Shown here piece by piece: positions 1 through 8,772 of a stretch of 64,000 nucleotides of DNA. A program made the translations under genes and the position numbers. Location: the NCBI GenBank assembly GCA_033764875.1, contig JANRIO010000072.1, positions 1 through 64,000 of the forward strand, written 5' to 3'. Source of the stretch: AWTP1-13 sp033764875 (GTDB lineage Bacteria; Pseudomonadota; Alphaproteobacteria; Rhizobiales; Hyphomicrobiaceae). Within the stretch, counting starts at the first letter, position 1. Every line of letters starts with the position of its first letter. The notes beneath the pieces were generated by a model. That model ran no database searches and had not been told where the DNA came from. It saw only the letters and a list, made by a program, of their open reading frames with translations.

Positions 1-977
1 CGGCCGGCGCCGCGCCCGCGCAGCCCGCGGCGGCCGCGCCGCCGGCGCCGCCCCCGGATCGGCAGTGGCCGCTCGTCCACGACGCGCTGCAGCGGCCCCT
101 GAGCATCGACGAGGGCAGGGCGCTTGCCCCTGCTCCCGGCGGCGCCGCCGTCGTGCTTGCCGCGCTTGATCGCGCGGCGCCGTCGGCGACCCTGGACGAT
201 GGGCCCGGCCTGCCCTGGGCCGCGACCCCGCAGCTTCCCCGGATGCTGTCCAGGGCGCGCGACGGCCGGGCGGTCCCGAGCCACAACCAACCCGCTCTCG
301 CGGTGCTCCCGGCGCCGCCACCGGCCGCCGATCCGCTTTCCGAGGCCTCGGCCCAGCGCGTGCTGCTTCCGTTCGCGAGCGAGCCCGCGCGCGCCAGCAC
401 GCTGCACGAGCCCCGCGTCTCCCGTCGCGTCGAGCCGCTGTGGCTTGCCAGCCTGCCGCATTCGCAAAGGCCCGCGCACGATCCGCTCGCCGCGTCTGCC
501 GAGCCGCCCAGGCCCGCCGCCGGGCCCGCCTTCATCCTCCCCTTCGAGAATGGCCGCGTCTCGAGCCTCTTCAACCAGGGCCGCCGGCATCCCGCCATCG
601 ATCTTGCCGGCCGCCACGGCTCGCCGGTGCTCGCCACCAGTCACGGCCAGACGGTGACCTTCGCCGGCTGGCGCGGCGGCTACGGCAATGCGGTGATCAC
701 CCGCGACGCGCAGGGCCGCGAGCATCTCTACGGGCACCTGAGCGCCATCCACGTGCGCCCCGGCAGGGTGCTGGCGCAGGGCGAGCGGCTGGGGCTGCTG
801 GGCAGCACCGGCTACTCCACCGGCCCGCACGTGCACTACGAGGTCAAGGACCGGCGCGGCGTGCACATCAACCCCGTGACGCTGCTGTTCCCGCGCGGCG
901 TCCGCAACGGCTACGCCTGGGCCGGCACCGGGCTGGCGAGCGCCAAGACCGTCGTTGCTGCGGCAAGCCGGCGGTGA
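1..977 (+). CDS. M23 (LytM-type) metallopeptidase, 5' end outside window
   Basis: Zinc endopeptidase that probably cuts peptidoglycan cross-bridges in the periplasm. The frame is open to the left edge, so the true start and any signal peptide are missing; an internal ATG lies at 153. The visible N-terminal part is Ala/Pro-rich and low complexity. The catalytic domain fills roughly the last 150 residues. It carries the HxxxD ligand motif (HPAID), LYGHLS and the HxH motif (HVHYEV), so all M23 metal ligands look intact. The next gene downstream is a close paralogue, about three-quarters identical by eye over the catalytic domain, so this is a tandem duplication. It may be a cell-separation or envelope-remodelling hydrolase; the substrate is not knowable from sequence. 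Confidence 0.88.
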   Translation, partial: AGAAPAQPAAAAPPAPPPDRQWPLVHDALQRPLSIDEGRALAPAPGGAAVVLAALDRAAPSATLDDGPGLPWAATPQLPRMLSRARDGRAVPSHNQPALAVLPAPPPAADPLSEASAQRVLLPFASEPARASTLHEPRVSRRVEPLWLASLPHSQRPAHDPLAASAEPPRPAAGPAFILPFENGRVSSLFNQGRRHPAIDLAGRHGSPVLATSHGQTVTFAGWRGGYGNAVITRDAQGREHLYGHLSAIHVRPGRVLAQGERLGLLGSTGYSTGPHVHYEVKDRRGVHINPVTLLFPRGVRNGYAWAGTGLASAKTVVAAASRR

Positions 978-1050
978 CGGGGCGATTCGTATTTGATGCT
1001 CGCCACTTAACCTAAGTATGCCCTTGTCTCGCCACGCAACACGGCTTTAA

Positions 1051-1105
1051 CCCCCGTTGAGGTAAGCATTTCGTTCGCGCTTCGAGGGGAGCGCGGCAAC
1101 GGGGG
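1051..1105 (+). promoter_or_regulatory. Paired arms overlapping the RBS of the second M23 gene
   Basis: CCCCCGTTG at 1051-1059 is the exact reverse complement of CAACGGGGG at 1097-1105, nine base pairs across a 37-nt insert. The 3' arm includes the GGGGGA stretch just before the ATG at 1114, the best Shine-Dalgarno candidate. If the arms pair in mRNA they could mask the ribosome site. This is seen in sequence; the regulatory role is inference. Confidence 0.35.
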
Positions 1106-1113
1106 ATGTCAGG

Positions 1114-1908
1114 ATGACCTCGGTTGGAGCAGGGCTGCGGCTCGGCACGCTCGCGGCATTGGCGCTCGCCATGCCCGGGCCTCCTGCGGCTGCCGAGATC
1201 CCGTCGGATCGGGCAGCGCTCGCAGCCGGCCACGCCGGCGCCCTCGATACCCTGCGCATTCCCATCCCCGTGCCCGTTCCCGTTCCGGCCCGCAGGCCCG
1301 GCGCGCCGCCGCCCGATGCGAGCGAGCTGCAGGAGTGGCGCGAGGCCCGCGCCGAGGTCCTGGCCCGCGCGCGTCTGGCCATGCTGCCGCCGCCCGGCGC
1401 CTCCGCCGGCGTCGTCTTCGACGCCCCCATCGTGCCGCCCGTGCCGCGGATCGCGCGCCGCAGCCCCTCCTTCATCATGCCGTTCGAGAACGGCCGCGTC
1501 TCGAGCACCTACAACCGCGGCCGCATCCACCCGGCCATCGACCTCGCCGGCCGCCACGGCACGCCGGTCATGGCGACGAGCCGCGGGCAGGTCGTGACCT
1601 TCGCGGGCTGGTACGGCGGCTACGGCAAAGCGGTAATCACGCGCGACCGCGAGGGCCGCATGCATCTCTACGGCCATCTCAGCGGGGTCAGCACCAAGCC
1701 CGGCGTCGTGCTGGCGCAGGGTGAGCGCATCGGGGCGCTCGGCAGCACCGGCTACTCGACCGGCCCGCACGTGCACTACGAGGTGAAGGACGCCAGCGGC
1801 CGCCACATCGATCCCGCGACGCTGCTCTTCCCGGGGCGCGTCGTGACGGCGGGCTTCACCTGGACCGACGTCAAGCTGTGGCCCGAGGCCTTCGCCTCGC
1901 GCGACTAG
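1114..1908 (+). CDS. M23 (LytM-type) metallopeptidase, secreted
   Basis: Complete 264-residue paralogue of the preceding gene. Residues 1-27 form a signal peptide (hydrophobic stretch ending PPAAA), followed by a Pro-rich linker with an alternating Pro-Val run near residues 50-60. The LytM domain runs from about residue 120. It shows H139 and D143 in HPAID, LYGHLS, and H219/H221 in HVHYEV, the full zinc and catalytic set. Expected role is periplasmic peptidoglycan endopeptidase. The ATG at 1114 is chosen because it directly precedes the signal peptide. Its TAG stop shares the four bases CTAG with the stop of the convergent HAD gene. Specificity is unknown. Confidence 0.9.
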   Translation: MTSVGAGLRLGTLAALALAMPGPPAAAEIPSDRAALAAGHAGALDTLRIPIPVPVPVPARRPGAPPPDASELQEWREARAEVLARARLAMLPPPGASAGVVFDAPIVPPVPRIARRSPSFIMPFENGRVSSTYNRGRIHPAIDLAGRHGTPVMATSRGQVVTFAGWYGGYGKAVITRDREGRMHLYGHLSGVSTKPGVVLAQGERIGALGSTGYSTGPHVHYEVKDASGRHIDPATLLFPGRVVTAGFTWTDVKLWPEAFASRD

Positions 1909-2594
1909 GCGACGAGCCCCAGCAGCGCCGCGACGTCCGCGAGCACATAGTCCGGCTTCGGCACGTTTCCGTGCAAGGCGACGCCGCGGCGGTTGATCCA
2001 GGCGATGGTGAGGCCGAGCGGCTTGCCGCCGACCATGTCGGTGTGCTGCGATTGGCCGGAGTGCAGAATGTCGTCCTTGGCGCAACCGGCGTTGGCGATG
2101 AGATATTTGAACAGATCGCCGTTGGGCTTGTAGCCCCGGGCGCGCTCGGCGGTCGCGACGACATCGAACGCGCGAGCCAGCGGCGTTGCGGCCAGCAGAT
2201 CGTCGTCGATGTTGGAGACGAGGGCGAGTGAATAGCGCTTGGCGAGCGCATCGAGCGTCGGGGTCACGTCGGGAAACAGCTTGAAGCTCGCGAAGGCCTC
2301 GAAATAGCGCGCGATCAGCGTTTGCGGCGCCTCGAGCCCATAGTGCGCGAAGGTCTCGGCGAGGGAGAGGGCGCAGATCTCCTTGTAGGGCCGCCACGGC
2401 TCCCAGTAGTGCGCGATGTTGCGTTCCTCCCAGTGCTCCCAGAAGGCCTTGACGTCCACCTGCGGCGCCTGCGCGTCCGCCAGCATCGATCGGAAGGCGG
2501 CGTAGGAGCCTTCCCGCACGTCGATCAGCGTGCCGAATACGTCGAACGACATCAGCTTCGGCGCGAGGCGTCCCTCGGCGTCGCGCGCGACCAT
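1905..2594 (-). CDS. Haloacid dehalogenase type II (HAD superfamily hydrolase)
   Basis: 229-residue HAD enzyme of the L-2-haloacid dehalogenase group, which removes halide from short 2-haloacids through an aspartyl ester; many relatives are phosphatases of unknown substrate. Motif I is FDVFGT with nucleophile D18 and T22. Motif II is SN at 127-128. The motif III lysine is K156 in ARGYKP, and the C-terminal acid is D186. The cap region is rich in Trp and Tyr (residues 50-70). The ATG at 2594 overlaps the upstream transporter stop by one base (TGATG), so the two genes are translationally coupled. The family call is firm; dehalogenase activity is not proven. Confidence 0.82.
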   Translation of the reverse strand: MVARDAEGRLAPKLMSFDVFGTLIDVREGSYAAFRSMLADAQAPQVDVKAFWEHWEERNIAHYWEPWRPYKEICALSLAETFAHYGLEAPQTLIARYFEAFASFKLFPDVTPTLDALAKRYSLALVSNIDDDLLAATPLARAFDVVATAERARGYKPNGDLFKYLIANAGCAKDDILHSGQSQHTDMVGGKPLGLTIAWINRRGVALHGNVPKPDYVLADVAALLGLVA

Positions 2595-3301
2595 CACGCC
2601 TCCAGCTTGAACGGATTGAAGTCGGTGTCGCGGTCGAAGTAGTCCTCGTGCTCGCGCTTCTTCAGGAAGTTGACGATCACATAGGTGACCGGCGTGAACA
2701 GCACCTCGACGAGCGTCTTCGTCAGGAACTGCGCCAGCATCACCTGCGGCAGCACCTCGTTGGGGATGATGCCGGTGCCGTAGAAGGCGAGCGGATAGAA
2801 CAGGGCGCTGTCGACCGCCTCGCCGAACACGGTCGAGCCGATGGTGCGCGTCCACAGCGCGCGGCCCTCCGTCCAGATCTTCATCTTGGCGAGCACGAAC
2901 GAGTTGACGAACTCGCCGCAGAAGTAGGCGATCATGGAGGCGCCGACCACCCGCCAGGCATTGCCGAAGGCGATTTCGTAGGCCTGCTGGTGCTTCCAGA
3001 ACGGGGCCGGCGGCAGCGCCACCACGATGCTCGCCATGACCGAGGCGAAGATCAGGCCGCCGAAGCCTGCCCAGATCACGCGCCGCGCTTTCGCATAGCC
3101 GTAGACCTCGGTCAGGATGTCGCCGAAGATGTAGGAGATCGGAAAGAAGATCACGCCGGCGCCGAACACGTAGGGCCCCCACAGGGGCACATCGATGCTG
3201 GCGATCTTGGCGGGGCCGATCAGGTTCGAGCACACCAGCACCACCACGAAGGCCACCATCACGAACTCGTAGTACTGGTACGGGCGCTGCGGCTGCGACA
3301 T
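2594..3301 (-). CDS. Queuosine precursor transporter, VUT/YhhQ family
   Basis: 235-residue inner-membrane protein of the VUT (DUF165, YhhQ) family, known in E. coli to import queuosine precursors preQ0/preQ1. About six hydrophobic segments are visible, with family signatures SNLIGPAK, FFPISYIFGDILTEVYG and FGEAVDSALFYPLAF. Length matches the family. The start at 3301 is chosen because the protein then begins directly before the conserved YYEFVMVAF segment; upstream extension gives low-complexity sequence. It is first of a two-gene leftward unit with the HAD gene. No preQ1 riboswitch is recognisable in its leader. Confidence 0.88.
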   Translation of the reverse strand: MSQPQRPYQYYEFVMVAFVVVLVCSNLIGPAKIASIDVPLWGPYVFGAGVIFFPISYIFGDILTEVYGYAKARRVIWAGFGGLIFASVMASIVVALPPAPFWKHQQAYEIAFGNAWRVVGASMIAYFCGEFVNSFVLAKMKIWTEGRALWTRTIGSTVFGEAVDSALFYPLAFYGTGIIPNEVLPQVMLAQFLTKTLVEVLFTPVTYVIVNFLKKREHEDYFDRDTDFNPFKLEA

Positions 3302-3593
3302 GGGTCCCCCGGGGCTCTGGCCGGGCGAAGCTAGTGCATGTGGCAGGGCTTGCCAAAGCTGATGTGGATCGGCCCTCCGGCGGGGCGAATCGCGGCCCGC
3401 TGCGCCGGCCCGGGCGCTCGGACAGGGGCCGCCAAGGGCAGTATGCCGCGCCTTCTGCGCGTCGAAGTTGTGGAAACGCCGCGGATGAGGCCAATTTCTG
3501 CGCGGCGAAGGAACGCGCTGCAATGCGGCTGCGAAAATGCGCTATCAGTAGCCCTGCGGGTACGCGCGTCGCAGCTCAGGACGAAGGCAAACC
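3302..3593. other. Divergent intergenic region, transporter/PAP2
   Basis: 292 bp between the start of the leftward transporter and the rightward PAP2 gene. It must hold both promoters, but no convincing -35/-10 pair, operator or small gene was recognised. A short 5-bp inverted repeat (TGGCA/TGCCA) around 3340-3354 is too weak to interpret. Confidence 0.4.
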
Positions 3594-4406
3594 ATGGCGC
3601 ACATCTGGCCGGACACCTGGCCCCTTCCGTGGCTGTCCGCGGACGACGACATCTTGAAGATCCCGCCCCGGCCCCTGCCGGAGCGCCCGGCCAGCTGGCG
3701 CACGCTGGCCTTGATCGGCGCGGTGGCGCTGGTGGCGGCCGTGGTGTTCCTGTCCAAGCCCGATATCGACCTGATCGCGAGCGCCTATTTCTACAAGGGC
3801 GGCGGCGAGTTCATCGGTCAGAGCGACCTGTGGATCAGGATCGTGCGCAACATCTTCATCATCTTCTTCTGGGCCTGCGTGGCGCTCGCCATCGCCGGCC
3901 TCGTGCATACGCGCGAGCCGGGCGCCAGCTGGCTCGGCTTCACGGCCCGGCACTGGCTGTTCCTCGCCATCTGCCTGGGCGTCGGGCCGGGGCTCGTCGC
4001 CAACGTCATGTTCAAGGACCAGTGGGGACGCGCGCGGCCCAAGCAGGTCGTCGAGTTCGGCGGCACCAAGACCTTCACGCCGCCGATCCTTTTCTCCAGC
4101 CAATGCCCTCGCAACTGCTCGTTCGTGAGCGGCGAGGCGTCCTCCACTTACCTGCCGTTCTACGCGGCGGCCGTGATGCTGCCGCAGGCGGCCGTCCCGC
4201 TCGTCGTCACCGGAACCGTCATGGGGCTGGCGGCAGGTACCGTGCGCATGGCGCAGGGCGGCCACTTCCTCTCCGACGTCATCTACGCCGGCGTGCTGAT
4301 GGCGCTCACGGTGCTGATCGTGCGGCGGCTGATGTTCGGGCCGCCGATCATGCCGGGCCTGCGCCGCCGATTGTTCGGCGGCGCCCCGCCCGTGCCGCGG
4401 CCGTAA
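3594..4406 (+). CDS. PAP2-family membrane phosphatase (lipid phosphatase)
   Basis: 270-residue membrane phosphatase with the three PAP2 signature motifs: KDQWGRARP from residue 141, SFVSGE around 176-181 (the variant of PSGH in which Glu follows Gly), and R218-M-A-Q-G-G-H224-F-L-S-D228. About five transmembrane helices are visible. Relatives include LpxE/LpxF-like lipid A phosphatases and undecaprenyl-pyrophosphate phosphatases, acting on the outer face of the inner membrane. Its neighbours are polyprenyl-phosphate-sugar transferases, which fits lipid A modification or lipid carrier recycling. The exact substrate is open. It converges on the GT39 gene with a 25-bp gap. Confidence 0.85.
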   Translation: MAHIWPDTWPLPWLSADDDILKIPPRPLPERPASWRTLALIGAVALVAAVVFLSKPDIDLIASAYFYKGGGEFIGQSDLWIRIVRNIFIIFFWACVALAIAGLVHTREPGASWLGFTARHWLFLAICLGVGPGLVANVMFKDQWGRARPKQVVEFGGTKTFTPPILFSSQCPRNCSFVSGEASSTYLPFYAAAVMLPQAAVPLVVTGTVMGLAAGTVRMAQGGHFLSDVIYAGVLMALTVLIVRRLMFGPPIMPGLRRRLFGGAPPVPRP

Positions 4407-4431
4407 GCCAACGCGGCCGGGCGGGTCCGGG

Positions 4432-6006
4432 CTAGGGTCTGCCTCGGCTCCACACGCCGTACGGATCTAAGAGATCGGGGGCCTGGCCGCTTGCGTGCAG
4501 GCGCTGGGCCCGGAAGACGCGCGCCGTCGCCGCCGGCCGCCCCGCCCGCGTCAGCGTGATGGGTGCTGCCTCCTCGATGCGGTCGAAGTAGCGCCCGTAG
4601 AGGCCCTGCACGGCGGCGAGGTCGAGCCCGGTGCCGATCACCACGGCATCCCGGCCGATGAAGTCGGCGGCGCGGATGTTGACGCCGAAGCCGCGCGGGT
4701 CGTCCGACAGGCACAGCACCGGTGCCAGGCCGTCGAGCGCCACGGCGAGCTTGCCGGCCTCGTGCCAGCGCGGCGACACGACGACGACATCGTGCCGGGC
4801 CAGCAGTCCGCGATGCGACAGCTCGCGCGGCACGTCGTGCCAGTCGATGGTCTCGATGAGCGGGTCGGGAAGCGCCTTGCCGGCCAGCGCAACGGCCGGC
4901 CACGGCAGGTGCGCGAGCGCCAGCACGGCCACGATCAGCACCGCCGTCGTGCCGGCGCACAGCCCGATCCACCATTGGGCCCAGCGGTGCGACAGCGCCA
5001 GCGCCCGGGCAAGCTCCCTGCCGACCAGCGGAAACAGCATCAGGTAGCCGGGCGCGGCCCAGTGCGGCAGCACCTTGCCGGCCCACAGTCCGCTGATCGT
5101 GAACAGCACGACCGGGCCGGAGGCGAGGCACACGAGAAGCCAGTCGCGCGCCTGCGCCGGGCCGGCGCGCAGCGCCCTGATCCACAGCACCACGAGCGTC
5201 GCCCACACGAGCGGCAGCAGGTAGGCCATCTGCCCGCCGACCACCTGCACCAGGCCGGCGGGCGCCAGCCGCCGCACCTGGCCGCGCGCGGCCTGGAAGG
5301 TGAAGGAGATCCAGTGATGCTCCGCGTTCCACAGCAGCACCGGCGAGAAGATGGCGAGCGCCAGCAGGGCTCCCGCGTAGGGCCAGGGCGACAGCAGCCA
5401 GAACCGGTAGCGCGGCGCCGTCAGCAGGAACAGGAACACGCCCCCGAGCAGGAACACGCCGTGCAGCTTCGACAGCATGGCAAGCCCCGCCGCCGCACCC
5501 GCCGCAAGCCACAGCAGCGGGCTCTGCCGGGGCACGAACAGCACGCGCGCCACGGCGTAGGCCCCTCCCGTCAGCGCCGCGTAGAGGGGGCCGTCCGGCA
5601 GCACCCAGGTGCCGCTGGTCCAGGCGATCACTGGCGGCAGGTTGACGGCGATCGCAGCCCACAGCCCCGCCCGCAGCCCGTAGAGCAGGCGCGCCAGGCT
5701 GTAGGTGAACCATGTCGTCAGCGCAAAGGCCGCGACGAACGGAAAGCGCACGGCGAGCGCGCTCTCCGAGCCCGTCAGCGTCCGCATGACCCACGTCAGC
5801 CACCACGCCAGCGGCGGGTGGTCGAAATAGCTCATCTGCAACTGTCGGCTGGTCGCGACCGTATACGCCTCATCGATGCCGAGGCCGAGGCTGGCCGCGA
5901 ACACCAGGCGCAGCAGGGTCGTGGCGGCGATCAGGACGACGACTGCGGTGCGCGTGCGCGCCTCGAAGTCGAGAGCTGCTGCCACCGGCCGCGCGTCGAT
6001 CTGCAC
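4432..6006 (-). CDS. GT39-family membrane glycosyltransferase (ArnT-like)
   Basis: 524-residue integral membrane transferase of the ArnT/PMT_2 family, which moves a sugar from a polyprenyl-phosphate donor to lipid A or another envelope acceptor on the periplasmic side. The family signature D45-E46 lies in GIDEAY, followed by YFDHPP (60-65), VLPDGPL and LSKLHG. Eleven or more hydrophobic helices come before a soluble C-terminal domain of about 150 residues. The start is a GTG at 6006 preceded by GAGGT. It is divergent from the GT2-GtrA gene, which could supply the donor. A second GT39 protein lies at 7264-8772. Acceptor and sugar are unknown. Confidence 0.87.
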   Translation of the reverse strand: MQIDARPVAAALDFEARTRTAVVVLIAATTLLRLVFAASLGLGIDEAYTVATSRQLQMSYFDHPPLAWWLTWVMRTLTGSESALAVRFPFVAAFALTTWFTYSLARLLYGLRAGLWAAIAVNLPPVIAWTSGTWVLPDGPLYAALTGGAYAVARVLFVPRQSPLLWLAAGAAAGLAMLSKLHGVFLLGGVFLFLLTAPRYRFWLLSPWPYAGALLALAIFSPVLLWNAEHHWISFTFQAARGQVRRLAPAGLVQVVGGQMAYLLPLVWATLVVLWIRALRAGPAQARDWLLVCLASGPVVLFTISGLWAGKVLPHWAAPGYLMLFPLVGRELARALALSHRWAQWWIGLCAGTTAVLIVAVLALAHLPWPAVALAGKALPDPLIETIDWHDVPRELSHRGLLARHDVVVVSPRWHEAGKLAVALDGLAPVLCLSDDPRGFGVNIRAADFIGRDAVVIGTGLDLAAVQGLYGRYFDRIEEAAPITLTRAGRPAATARVFRAQRLHASGQAPDLLDPYGVWSRGRP

Positions 6007-6136
6007 CGTGCTTTACCTCGTCTGCCGCAAGCCTTGAATTGCCCATGGTTTTGGCACATAAGCCGAATTCCATCGGGACCGGCAACCTCGGGTCGGGCGG
6101 GGCTTGAGCGTACTAGCGCAAGGTGACGATCAGCAG

Positions 6137-7267
6137 ATGCTAAACGATCTCACGTCAGCGGCTCATCCGCGCGCCGGCACCGCCCCGTCCCCCGTGCTGT
6201 CCGTCATCATCCCCACCTTCAACGAGGTGCGCAACGTTCCCATCCTCGTGGCACGCCTGAGCGAGGTGCTCGCGGGCCGCGAGTGGGAGGTGATCTTCGT
6301 CGACGACGATAGCCCGGACGGCACGGCCGACGCCGTGCGCCAAATTGCCCGCGCCAACCCGCGCGTGCGCTGCATCCGCCGCATCGGCCGTCGCGGCCTG
6401 GCAGGCGCCTGCATCGAGGGCATGCTGTCGTCGTCGGCCCGCGCCGTCGCCATCATGGACGGCGACCTTCAGCACGACGAGAGGCTGCTGCCGCGCATGC
6501 TCGAGAGCATCGAGGCCGGCAGCGATCTGGCGATCGGCTCGCGCTTCCTGGAGGGCGGCAGCTCCGAGCAGGGCTTCTCGCGGGTGCGCCAGCAGGGCAG
6601 CGCCTTCGCCACCGTCCTCGCCCAGCGGCTGTTCGGCGTCACCCTGACCGATCCCATGAGCGGCTTCTTCATGATCGACCGGGGGGCGTTCGAGCGGCTC
6701 GCGCCCCGGCTCTCGACGCGCGGCTTCAAGATCCTGCTCGACATCATGGCCTCCAGCGACGGCACCCTCAAGGTCGTGGAGCTGCCCTTCGTGTTCGGCG
6801 CCCGTCAGCACGGCGAGAGCAAGCTCGACAACATGGTGGTGCTCGAGTACCTGGGCCTCCTCCTCGCCAAGCTGTCGGGCGACCGCATCTCCATCCGCTT
6901 CGTCCTGTTCGCCCTGGTCGGCGCCTCGGGTCTTGCCGTGCATCTCCTCGCGCTGCAGCAGGCGCTGGCCTTCTCGCTGCCCTTCAACTGGGCCCAGACC
7001 ACCGCGGCCTTCACAGCCATGACCTGGAACTTCTTCCTCAACAACCAGCTCACCTACCGCGACAAGCGCCTCAAGGGGTTCTCCATCGTCATCGGTCTGC
7101 TGACGTTCTACCTCGTGTGCAGCGTCGGCACGATCGCCAACGTCGGCGTCGCCACCTGGGTCTATGGCGCCCAGCCGCTATGGTGGCTGGCGGGCACCGC
7201 CGGCGCCATCATGGGCGTGGTGTTCAACTACGCAGCCTCGTCTGCCCTCACCTGGCGGGACGCATGA
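6137..7267 (+). CDS. GT2 polyprenyl-phosphate glycosyltransferase fused to GtrA-like membrane domain
   Basis: 376 residues. The N-terminal 240 form a GT-A fold like dolichyl-phosphate mannose synthase and ArnC: SVIIPTFNE, VDDDSPDGT, DGDLQHDE and MSGFFM. The remaining 130 form a four-helix GtrA-like domain (NFFLNNQLTYRDK, WWLAGTAGA). The enzyme should make a polyprenyl-phosphate sugar from a nucleotide sugar, and the GtrA part may help it cross the membrane. The ATG at 6137 is chosen over a TTG at 6104 because AAGGTGA lies at a suitable distance. It overlaps the next GT39 gene by ATGA, so donor synthesis and use appear coupled. Confidence 0.88.
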   Translation: MLNDLTSAAHPRAGTAPSPVLSVIIPTFNEVRNVPILVARLSEVLAGREWEVIFVDDDSPDGTADAVRQIARANPRVRCIRRIGRRGLAGACIEGMLSSSARAVAIMDGDLQHDERLLPRMLESIEAGSDLAIGSRFLEGGSSEQGFSRVRQQGSAFATVLAQRLFGVTLTDPMSGFFMIDRGAFERLAPRLSTRGFKILLDIMASSDGTLKVVELPFVFGARQHGESKLDNMVVLEYLGLLLAKLSGDRISIRFVLFALVGASGLAVHLLALQQALAFSLPFNWAQTTAAFTAMTWNFFLNNQLTYRDKRLKGFSIVIGLLTFYLVCSVGTIANVGVATWVYGAQPLWWLAGTAGAIMGVVFNYAASSALTWRDA

Positions 7268-8772
7268 TCGAGGCCGCCGCATCAAGGCGCGCCTCACCGT
7301 CGATGCCGGGGCTGCTGCTGGCTGCCGTGGTCGCCGTCGCGCTGCTGCGCGCCGTCGTCGCCGCCGCCACCGGCCTCACCGACGACGAGAGCTACTACCG
7401 CCTGTGGGCGCTGGCGCCCGCCATCTCCTACCTCGACCATCCGCCCATGGTCGGATGGCTGATGGCGGCGGGCCGCGCGATCGCCGGCGACACCGCATTC
7501 GGCCTGCGTCTGCCCGCGCTGCTGATCTCGCTGGCGGGGCCGTTCCTGCTCTGGCGCACGGCCGCTCTCCTGTTCGGCCGCGAGGTCGCGGTCGCAGCCG
7601 TCCTGTTCTCGCTCGCCATGCCGTTGCTCGCCGTCGGCGGCGTCCTCCTGACGCCGGACGCGCCCTCGGTGTTCTTCTGGGGGCTGTGCGCCTGGGCGCT
7701 CGCCGAGCTGCACGTGTCGCGCAACGCCAACTGGTGGCTGGCCGTCGGCCTGTTCGCGGGCCTCGGCCTTCTTTCCAAGTACACCAACCTCTTCGTCGGC
7801 GCCGGCATTCTCCTGTGGCTGCTCGCAGTGCCGCGCAACCGGGCCTGGCTCGCGAGCTGGCAGCTCTGGGCGGGCGGGCTGCTCGCGGCGCTGCTGACGG
7901 CCCCCGTGATCGTCTGGAACGCCCGCTATCACTGGGCCTCCTTCGACAAGCAGCTCGGCCGCGCCGCCCGCGGCGCCGACTGGTCGCTCGAGTTCCTCCT
8001 CGAGATGCTGGGCGGCTACATCGGCCTGGCGAGCCCCCTGATCGCGGTCATCGGGCTGATCGGCCTGGCCCGCATCCTCCGCGAGGCCGTGCGGACGCGC
8101 GACGAGCGCGCCATCCTGATCGTCTCGGGGCTCGCCCCCGTGCTCCTCTACTTCCTAGTTCACGCCCTGCACGCGCGGGTGCAGGCCAACTGGCTGGCGC
8201 CGCTCTACCCGGTCATGGCGCTGCTGGCGGGCTACCAGCTCTCGCGCTCGTCGTCGGCTTTCAGGGGACGCTGGCTCGGCGCCGCGCTCGCCGTCGGCGC
8301 CGCGCTCACCGCACTGGTCTACGCGCACGCGCTTCACCCCTTCGTGGTGCTGCCGGGCAGCCGCGACCCGACCTCGCAGATGCGCGGCTGGCAGGACTTC
8401 GCCGGCCGCATCGATGAGCTGCGCCGCCAGACGGGCGCCGCCTGGGTCGGCACGGGCCACTACACGACCCAAGGCCAGCTCGCCTTCGCCTTGCGCGGCA
8501 CGGCCCCGGTCATGCAGGTCAACGACCGCTTGCGCTACGTGCACCTGCCGCCGGTGGAGGCCCGGCTTGCCGCGTCCGCGGGCCTCGTCGTCGAGCTCGA
8601 TGAGCGCCTCGACGGCGCAACCCTTACGGCGCGTTTCCGCTCCGTGCGGCCGGTGGCCGTGGTGACGCGCGAGTTCGCTGGCGTCGTGCTCGGCCGCTAC
8701 CGGGTGTGGCAGGTCGCCGATCCGGTCGCGCCCGACACGCTGTTTACCTACGTGCCGGGCCGCGACGACTGA
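7264..8772 (+). CDS. GT39-family membrane glycosyltransferase (ArnT-like)
   Basis: 502-residue second GT39 protein. The family acidic pair is in TDDESYY near residue 40, followed by YLDHPPMVGW, LLTPDAPS and LLSKYTN, with about eleven membrane helices and a soluble C-terminal domain. It should transfer a sugar from polyprenyl-phosphate to an envelope acceptor, using the product of the overlapping upstream GT2-GtrA gene. Translation starts inside the stop of that gene (ATGA). The TGA at 8770-8772 is part of a perfect palindrome shared with the stop of the convergent GST gene. The sugar and acceptor cannot be read from sequence. Confidence 0.87.
   Translation: MIEAAASRRASPSMPGLLLAAVVAVALLRAVVAAATGLTDDESYYRLWALAPAISYLDHPPMVGWLMAAGRAIAGDTAFGLRLPALLISLAGPFLLWRTAALLFGREVAVAAVLFSLAMPLLAVGGVLLTPDAPSVFFWGLCAWALAELHVSRNANWWLAVGLFAGLGLLSKYTNLFVGAGILLWLLAVPRNRAWLASWQLWAGGLLAALLTAPVIVWNARYHWASFDKQLGRAARGADWSLEFLLEMLGGYIGLASPLIAVIGLIGLARILREAVRTRDERAILIVSGLAPVLLYFLVHALHARVQANWLAPLYPVMALLAGYQLSRSSSAFRGRWLGAALAVGAALTALVYAHALHPFVVLPGSRDPTSQMRGWQDFAGRIDELRRQTGAAWVGTGHYTTQGQLAFALRGTAPVMQVNDRLRYVHLPPVEARLAASAGLVVELDERLDGATLTARFRSVRPVAVVTREFAGVVLGRYRVWQVADPVAPDTLFTYVPGRDD

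Noticed and set aside
3302..3400. preQ1 riboswitch before the queuosine-precursor transporter
   Set aside because: I looked for a preQ1-like stem with an A-rich tail on the minus strand and found none. An Rfam scan would be decisive.
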